DNA from: Rhizomys pruinosus
Taxonomy: Eukaryota; Chordata; Mammalia; Rodentia; Spalacidae
NCBI GenBank assembly: GCA_009823505.1
Contig: VZQC01009571.1
Span: 521,434-585,433 of the forward strand
Length of the DNA stretch: 64,000 bases
Direction: 5' to 3'
Positions 57,700 through 64,000 of the stretch are shown here, one piece after another. The position numbers were made by a program, and so were the translations under genes. Below the pieces are notes generated by a model. It saw only the letters and a program-made list of their open reading frames with translations. It searched no databases and was not told the origin of the DNA. Position 1 is the stretch's first letter. Each line of letters opens with the position of its first letter.

Positions 57700-58560
57700 G
57701 GTTATTTCCCCAGTCCCAGAATGTATAACTGGGATAGATATAATTAGAAAAATTGGCAGAATCCCCACATTGGTTCCTGACCTGTGGAGTGAGAGCTATT
57801 ATGGTTGGAAAGGTCAAATGGAAACCATTGGTGTTGCCTCTACCAGGGGAAATAGTGAACCAAAAACAGTATTGTATCCATGGCGGGATTGCAGGAATTA
57901 GTGCCACCATCAGGATTTGAAAGATGCAGGGGTGGTGATTCCTAACACATCTCCATTTAACTCTCCAATTTGGTCTGTGCAAAGACAGATGGATCATGGA
58001 GAATGACAGTTGACTATTGAAAATTCAACCAAGTAGTGACACCAGTTGCAGCTGCTGTACCAGATGTGTGTCCTTACTTGAGCAGATTAATAAATCTCCC
58101 GGTACCTGGCATGCCCAGCTAGTGATCTGGCCAATGCTTTTTTCTCAATACTGGTTCATAAGACCACCAGAAGCAATTTGCTTTCAGCTGGCAAGGCCAA
58201 CAGTATACTTTTACTGTCTTGCCTCAAGGGTATATTAACTCTCTAGCTTTGTGCCATAATTTAGTTAGAAAGGTTCTCAATCTTCTGACTCTTGTACAAA
58301 ATATCACACTGGTCCCACTATATTGATGATGTTAATGCTGATTGGACCCAGTGAACAGGAGGTAGCAAGCTAGTCCTAGACTTGTTTGTAAAGCATAATA
58401 TGCACATGGAGAGGATGGGAAATAAATCAAACTAAAATTCAAGGGCCATCTACCTCGGTGAAGTTCCTAGGAGTTCAGTGGTGTGGAGCATGCAGATGAA
58501 ACATTCCTTCTAAGGAAAGAATAAGTTGTACAAACCTGCCCCTCCCACTCCACCAGAGCA
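57700..58560 (+). pseudogene. ERVL reverse transcriptase remnant
   Basis: Several frames together cover an RT domain. The catalytic YIDD motif is at 58319-58330 (followed by V). Upstream, short blocks such as FSWQGQQ-like and [12 protein letters not shown] text lie near 58,170-58,230. At least several frameshifts and stops separate them. Confidence 0.85.
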
Positions 58561-58579
58561 AGAAGCCAATGTTGAGTGG

Positions 58580-59610
58580 GCCTTTTTTGGAGGCTGGAGG
58601 CAGGCGACATTCCTCATCTGGGTGTGTTACTACAACCCATATATCAGGTGACTCGTAAGGCAGCAAACTGTGAGTGGGGCTTGGAACAGGAAAAGGCTCT
58701 TCAACAGGTCCAGATTGCAGTGCAGGCTGCTCTGCCCTAGGGCCCATATGAACCAGCAGACCCAATGGTGCTTGAGGTATCAGTGGGAGATAGCGATTCC
58801 TGTCTGCTGGAGTCTGTGGCAGGCTCCCTAGGGGAATCACAGGGGAGGCCCTTGGGATTTTGGAGTAAGGCTCTACCTTCAACTGCAAACAACTATCTCC
58901 TTTTGAAAGACAGCTCTTAGCCGGCTATTGGGCCTTAGTGGAACTGAACGTTTGACAATGGGCCACCAAGTCCCATGCGACCTGGGCTGCCCATAATGAG
59001 CTGTGTGTTTTCTGACCCACCAGACCATAAAGTAGGATGTGCGCAGCAACAGTCCATTATCAATGGAAGTGGTACATATGTGACAGGGCACAGGCAGGCC
59101 CTGAGGGCACAAGTAAGCTGCATGAAGAAGTTGCGCAAATGCCTATGGTTCCAACTCCTGTTACAATGCCTCCCTTGCTTAAGCATGCACCTAGGGCGTT
59201 CATTGGCTTTCCATGATCCAGTTCTGAGGAAGAGAGGAAAACTAGGGCATGTTTTAATGATGGTTCTGCATGCTATGCAGGCACCTCCCAGAGGAGGACA
59301 GCTGCAGCATTACAGCTTATTTCTGAAACAACCCTAAAGGACACTGGTGAAGGAAATCTTCACAGTGGGGCAGAACTTCGGGATGCACATTGTTGTGCAT
59401 TTTGCCTGGAAACAGGAGAAATGGCCAGAGTTTGATTATATACTGATTCATGGTCTGTAGCCAATGGTTGGGTGGATGGTCAGGGACTTGGAAGAGCATG
59501 ACTGGAAAATTGGTGAGACAGACATTTGGGGAAGAAGTATTTGTATAGAGCTCTCTGAATGGTCTAGCGATGTGAAGATACTTGTGTCTCATTAAATGCT
59601 CATCAAAAGG
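58580..59610 (+). pseudogene. ERVL RT connection and RNase H remnant
   Basis: Plus-strand frames read HLGVLLQPIYQVTRKAA near 58,615-58,665 and PLGFWSKALPS near 58,850-58,885, text typical of the RT-RNase H connection. The RNase H part to about 59,600 is broken by many stops. The minus frames here are shadows. Confidence 0.75.
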
Positions 59611-59614
59611 TGAA

Positions 59615-60415
59615 TCGCAGCAGAGGATGAGTTTAATATCAAGTAGATCAAATGACTCATTCTGTGGATAGTCAGCCTCTTTATCCAGCTATCCCTGTTG
59701 TTGTTGCTCAATGGGCCCATGAACGAAGTGGTCATGGTGGCAGAGATGGAGGTTATGCATGGGCTCGACAACATGGACTTCCACTCACCAAGGCTGATGA
59801 TCTGGCTACAGCTGCTGCCAAGTGTCAGATTTGCCAACAGCAAAGACCAACATTGAGCCCCCGATATGGTGCGATTCCCCAGGGTGACCAGCCGGCAACC
59901 TGGTGGCAGATTGAACTACAACTGAGACACTACCACTTCGATCATGGAGGGTACATCGTTTTGTCCTTACAGGAATTACTTATTCTGGTTATGGATTTGC
60001 CTTTCATGGGCACGTAATGCTTCGGCCAAAACTACCATCCAGGGGACTTACAGAATGCCTTATTCACCGTCATGGTTTTCCTCACAGCATCGCGTCTGAC
60101 CAAGGAACTCCTTCACAGCCAAAGAAGTGCGACTGTGGCCCATGGTTCATGGTATCCACTGGTCGTACCATGTTCCCCATCACCCAGAAGCAGCTTGTTT
60201 GATAGAACGATGGAATGGCCTCTTGAAGACACAGTTACAGCGCCAATTGGTAGCAATACACTGGAGGCCTGGGGCAAGGATCTACATCAGGCAATATATG
60301 CTTTGAATCAGCACCCACCATATGGTACTGTTTCTCCTAAAGCCAGAATTCATGGGTCCAGGAACCAGGGGTTGGAAGTGGGAGTTGACTCCACTCACTA
60401 TCACCCCGAGTGACC
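59615..60415 (+). pseudogene. ERVL integrase remnant
   Basis: The open frame 59652-60017 holds the zinc-binding HHCC set: H23, H28, C58 and C61 (WAHERSGHGG and KCQICQQQ). A shift near 59,910 breaks the catalytic core, and the next frame (60017-60202) contains SIASDQGT, with the second catalytic Asp at 60098-60100. The frame at 60072-60413 then covers the C-terminal part (ALNQHPPYGTVSPKARIHGS). Integrase would join viral DNA to the host genome; this copy cannot be made intact. Confidence 0.9.
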
Positions 60416-60429
60416 CAGTAGGAAAAATT

Positions 60430-60860
60430 TTTGCTTCCCTGTAAACCCACAACCTTGCATTCTGCTGGTCGAGAACTTTTGGCGCCAAGGGGGGGAGTGT
60501 GTTTTTGCCAGGAGATACAGCAAACGTTCCATTGAGCTGGAAGCTAAGACTTCCCCTGGCCACTTTGGGCTTCTACTGCCCTTAACAGGCTAAGGAAGTA
60601 ATAACAGTAGGAGGAGGAGTGATTGATCCAGACTACCAGGGGAAATTGGACTTTTTCTCCACAATGGGGGCAAAGGAAGATTATGTCTGGAAGCAGGAGA
60701 TGCTGTAGGGTGCCTTCTGGTGCTAACATGTCCTTTGATTAAGGTCAATGGGGAACTCCAACAACCCAAACCAACAGGACAATAAAATGTCCCAGACCCT
60801 TCAGGGATGAAGGAATGGGTCACTCCTCCAGGGAAAGAGCCAAGACCTGCATAGATGCTT
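60430..60860 (+). pseudogene. ERVL dUTPase remnant
   Basis: Downstream of integrase the plus strand reads GGVIDPDYQG at 60613-60642, the conserved third motif of dUTPases, preceded by PGHFGLL-like text near 60,557-60,580. The frame is broken. A dUTPase in this place is characteristic of ERVL. Confidence 0.85.
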
Positions 60861-61025
60861 GCGGATGGTGGAGGAAATACAGAAATCCTAAATAGGTATT
60901 AGGTGAAGGCAGCTATAAATAGTAGCTGAGGTCACATTACCAGATGTAGTAAGGAGAATTTTAATTGACATGAATGTTTTTGTCCTAGTTGGTTAAGAAT
61001 GTGCTTGTTCATTATATATATATAT

Positions 61026-61056
<31 letters not shown>

Positions 61057-61070
61057 TTTTGTTTTTTTAA
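60861..61070 (+). other. ERVL 3' internal region, no env
   Basis: No envelope-like sequence seen. Holds a (TA)n/poly-A run at 61,013-61,052. Confidence 0.6.
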
Positions 61071-61320
61071 TGTTTTTATTAAGTTTATTTATTTCTGTAT
61101 GTGTATGAATGTTACTGTCCGCAATGCAGGGCGGTGCACCCATGTCGTGCAATGGGGCCGTGGAGGTCAGAAAGTCCTCGGATTCCCCTGAACTGGAGTT
61201 CGCCTGGAATTTGGGTTTCAGACAGTTGCGGCCACCAATGTGGGTGCTGTGATTCGAACCTGGGTCCTCTTGCAGAACAGTCGGCGATCTGAACCACTAG
61301 GAGGCCATCTCTCCAGCCCC
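61071..61320 (-). mobile_element. B2 SINE inserted in the provirus
   Basis: Reverse B2 with tail at the left and GGCCATCTCTCCAGCCCC at the right. It carries an unusual number of single-base insertions and losses compared with the B2 at 31.3 kb. Confidence 0.93.
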
Positions 61321-61562
61321 TGTTTGTTTTCACTCTTGAATGTGCAACTGAGCTAAGTTGTTTAAAGTGTTTATTCATAATTTAGTTGAGTAGATATCGA
61401 AGGACTAAGTGTTCCTCAGGACATTACCACCGTACTCTAAGATATAATGCTTGCTATTGCACAGGAGACACTTAGAACATGTTAGGTGGAAGTACGACCT
61501 TGTCATTGTCTGCATTGACATGTAATCGTAACATAAGGAGAGGCTATTTAGGGGTGTCAAGT

Positions 61563-61575
61563 TGAAAAGGGGTGG
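61563..61575 (+). other. Polypurine tract, degenerate
   Basis: GAAAAGGGGTGGA just before the 3' LTR, in the place where plus-strand DNA priming occurs. Confidence 0.65.
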
Positions 61576-61578
61576 ACT

Positions 61579-62040
61579 TGTGGATGGTTAATCCTGGGGT
61601 CAACTTGGACTGGACAAGGAACAAATAAGAGAAAGGATCTTTCGATTGGACTACCTCAACCCGAATGGCCCATCCCAAATGTGAGTGTTACCTTCTTCCA
61701 GCAGGAGTATAAAAGGCCATGGCAGAGGGAGGTGGTCCCTTTTTTGCCTCTCTCTCACTGGTGAGTGTGTCTTGCTGCTGTGACAACCCTTCGGATCCCA
61801 GCATATGTTCTGAGACCAGCAGATATCCTGGAATCCATCTGGGCCTTCAGCAACCAGATTGGGACTACTAGAGACATCCAGCCTTGTGGACTGAGCATTC
61901 CCTGGATTCTCAGCTTCTCCAGTGTGGCGCGGCTACGGTGGACTCCTTGAAACTCTGTCATGTGAGCAAATCAAAAATTGTATATAGCTATAGTTCATCC
62001 TGTCTTTCTGTTTCTTCTTTAGAGAACCCTGACTAATACA
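61579..62040 (+). mobile_element. ERVL 3' LTR
   Basis: 462 bp from TGTGGATGGTTAATCC to GAACCCTGACTAATACA, with TATAAAAG at 61708-61715. It is about 19 bp shorter than the 5' LTR because of scattered indels. Confidence 0.94.
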
Positions 62041-62289
62041 CTTAGGTAGCAGCTCCCTAGCCAAGTGTTCCACGCTATCTCCTGAAATGAACACGCATGT
62101 CCATGGGCAAAGATCTTCCTAATGTTGCAATGACGCAGACTTTATAGACACTTCAGGTGGTGGTGTTCATTTGGCAGGCATCCAGAGAAGCATTTGCTAC
62201 TCAGGCAGCGCAGGCATTGCCGGGGAAAGTTACATGATGACCTCCAGCATCACGTATTTGGTATCTAGAATCAGACCATCTGATTTAAG

Positions 62290-62485
62290 ATTCTGTCACA
62301 ACAACATATAAATTGTGTCAATTCTATGGCTTATTTCTGGCCCCTAAATCTCAGTTTTCTCCCTTATTAATGGAAACAATATTTCAAAGTACTGTGATAC
62401 AGATCAAATGAGGAAGTATACACAAATTATTTGGCCCAGTGATTGACAAATACTGTGTTCAATAAAAGTTATTTGCTATGAGCAC
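62290..62485 (+). repeat. MIR element
   Basis: CTAAATCTCAGTTTTCTCCC, GTACTGTGATACAGATCAAA and TGTGTTCAATAAAAGTTATT follow the forward MIR layout. Confidence 0.65.
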
Positions 62486-62556
62486 GTGGTCATTTTATAG
62501 GTTTTCTTAGAAATGGTTTTCTGAGGAAATTTCTGTTCATTATATAAATAGCACAT

Positions 62557-62766
62557 AGCAGGGCTGGAGAGTATGCTTCAAGCAGTTAAGAAGTGATGAC
62601 TGCTCTTGCAGATGACCTGGGTTTCGATTCCCAGCACCTACATGGAGCGAAGGACCATCTTTAACGCCAGTTCCAGGGAATCCAACACCTCCTGACATAC
62701 GGGGCAGTGTAACAAACATGGGTTGCACCAACCTACATTGCAGCAGTACACTCATACATAAAATAA
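62557..62766 (+). mobile_element. B2 SINE with TSD
   Basis: Forward B2 (GGGCTGGAGAGTATGCTTCA head) with scattered indels and an AAAATAAATAA tail. The 13-mer ATAAATAGCACAT is at 62544-62556 and 62767-62779. Confidence 0.94.
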
Positions 62767-62819
62767 ATAAATAGCACATGAAATTTTCTTCAATATACAA
62801 TATAGCATAAAGTCAATAT

Positions 62820-62925
62820 ACATGGGTATGCATATATATGTGTGTAAGTATATTTATAGATAAAACACATAGATAGGCGCTATATATAGATAATATATAT
62901 AGATATAATATATATATATACTTGA
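62820..62925. repeat. TA-rich simple sequence
   Basis: TATATG, TATAGA and TATATA runs. Confidence 0.85.
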
Positions 62926-63069
62926 TTCTTTAAAATGGCAAGTAAGGAAGTTAATTAAACAACCAGGTACACCAACTAAAAAGATAACAGTGAGTCACGT
63001 GGCCACTTCTGAATTATCTACATTATTCTGAGATTTCTGAGATAATCTCCAATTTCCCCTTAACCAGTT

Positions 63070-63447
63070 ATCTTACTTTGATTTCCTGTTGCTGTGATAA
63101 AATATCCTAACAAAAGGAACTTAGGGTAAAAGGCTCATTTTAGCTCACAGTTTCATGTTAGCATCAATCATAGTGGAGAAATCAAGATGGAGGAGCTTGG
63201 CCCAGCTAGTCCCAGCTGTGGTCAAGGTAGAGAAAGATGGAAGAACGGATGCTGGCATGCAGCACCCCGTCCACCCTTAAACAAAGATCCCCTGCCTAGG
63301 GAATGGTGCCATGCTCCAATGGTAGGTCTGCTCTTCTCCATCAACTTAAGATAATCCCCCAGGGACATGGCCACAGGCCAACCTGACCAAGATACCCCCA
63401 AGCACATCTACATGAAACTGACAATTAAAAGTAACCATCACACCAGT
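63070..63447 (-). mobile_element. MaLR-like LTR, antisense
   Basis: On the minus strand: GGTTACTTTTAATTGTCAGT, GTATCTTGGTCAGGTTGGCC, GAAACTGTGAGCTAAAATGA and ATATTTTATCACAGCAACAG, as in rodent MaLR-type LTRs. Boundaries approximate. Confidence 0.65.
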
Positions 63448-63643
63448 ACAGGACAGCTTGTGTCTAAAATATGCATTGAAAAACCATTCTCCATCCTCTG
63501 TCTTCTCAGTCTCACTATACTAAGTATACTTCCTTAACTCTGCATACAGCACACAGCTATGTCACTGGTTTACCCTCTCGACAGTGAAAATGTCTCATGT
63601 TAATCTTCCAGTCCCCTTTTAAAATTCTGGTCTTCTGTTACCT
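63448..63643. other. Unassigned sequence
   Basis: Nothing recognised. Confidence 0.4.
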
Positions 63644-63655
63644 TGTAGTGATTTT

Positions 63656-63886
63656 TTTTAAATTTTTTATTTATTTTGTATGTGTATATGAATGTTACTG
63701 GCTGCAGTAGGTTTGGGCACCTGTGTCGGGCAATGGCCGCAGAGGGCAGAAGAGGGTGTTTGGATTCCCTGGAAATGAGTTAAAGACGGTTCTCAGCTGC
63801 CGCCATGTGGGTGCTATGAACAGAACCCAGGTCCTCTGCAAGGAGCAGTCCAGCACGCTTACTCTAGCCATCCTCCAGCCCCCATC
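63656..63886 (-). mobile_element. B2 SINE with TSD, indel-rich
   Basis: Reverse B2. The 12-mers TGTAGTGATTTT (63644-63655) and TGTAGCGATTTT (63887-63898) differ at one base. Several single-base indels compared with other B2s here. Confidence 0.92.
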
Positions 63887-64000
63887 TGTAGCGATTTTAT
63901 ATCACACTCTTGACATGCAGGAAGAGGCACTGCTATGTATTCTAGCCTGCACTCCATCTATCTTCCAGATCATGGTGGTGTGGGTTCTAGTTATATCAAT

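Larger units (their letters stand above)
55173..62045 (+). mobile_element. ERVL-type (class III) provirus, complete structure, defective
   Basis: Two LTRs (55178-55658 and 61579-62040) bracket a gag-pro-RT-RNase H-integrase-dUTPase remnant of about 5.9 kb. The 5-base CTTAG is repeated at 55173-55177 and 62041-62045. The primer site matches tRNA-Leu, and a dUTPase lies after the integrase, a known mark of ERVL elements. No envelope region was found. Stops and frameshifts interrupt every gene, so no protein should be made. A B2 SINE has inserted at about 61,075-61,320. Confidence 0.93.

Noticed and set aside
57581..59843. Minus-strand frames inside the provirus
   Set aside because: Shadows of the plus-strand pol remnant; plus-strand motifs (DTGS, YIDD, HHCC) fix the coding strand.

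Overview
The window looks like intergenic or intronic DNA from a muroid rodent. The evidence is its repeat content: many B1 SINEs (7SL-derived), B2 and B4 SINEs (tRNA-derived), LINE-1 ends of rodent type, MaLR-like LTRs and a few ancient MIR pieces. The B1 tail sequence differs from the house mouse and rat consensus as I know it, so another muroid lineage is likely, but I cannot name the species. I found no intact host protein-coding gene, rRNA, tRNA gene or CRISPR array. The sequence is AT-rich.

Layout. 1-5,500: mostly unique DNA with B1 and B2 copies and one ambiguous base (n) inside a B1. 5,503-8,058: a nested retroposed block bounded by 13-bp direct repeats. It holds MaLR-internal-like sequence and a B1, and is split by a later, 5'-truncated LINE-1 whose ORF2 C-terminal part is still open over about 450 codons. 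8,060-28,000: mainly unique DNA with SINEs, L1 3' ends, microsatellites and two minisatellites. 28,000-38,200: dense in L1 ORF2 and 3' UTR fragments, some in inverted pieces, with a B2/B1 chimera and an LTR. 38,200-49,560: unique DNA, SINEs, MaLR-like LTRs, an old antisense L1, and a perfect 61-bp inverted repeat around a 353-bp spacer (41,719-42,193).

49,826-51,506: a processed pseudogene of ATAD1 (the outer mitochondrial membrane AAA+ extractase), minus strand. It is flanked by a perfect 14-bp duplication and its 5' end is inverted, the usual mark of twin priming by the L1 machinery. 55,173-62,045: a structurally complete but heavily mutated class III (ERVL-type) provirus, with two LTRs, a 5-bp target duplication, a tRNA-Leu-like primer site, gag, protease, RT, RNase H, integrase and a dUTPase remnant, and no env seen. 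A B2 has inserted near its 3' end. The right end of the window carries MIR, B2 and MaLR-like elements.

Nothing here forms a working operon or pathway. The connecting theme is L1-driven retroposition: most copies have A-tails and target-site duplications, several are nested, and several show inverted 5' parts. The observations most worth a second look are the 61-bp inverted repeat, the twin-primed ATAD1 retrocopy, the composite retrocopy at 5.5-8.1 kb, the B2/B1 chimera and the hexamer expansion inside a B1.
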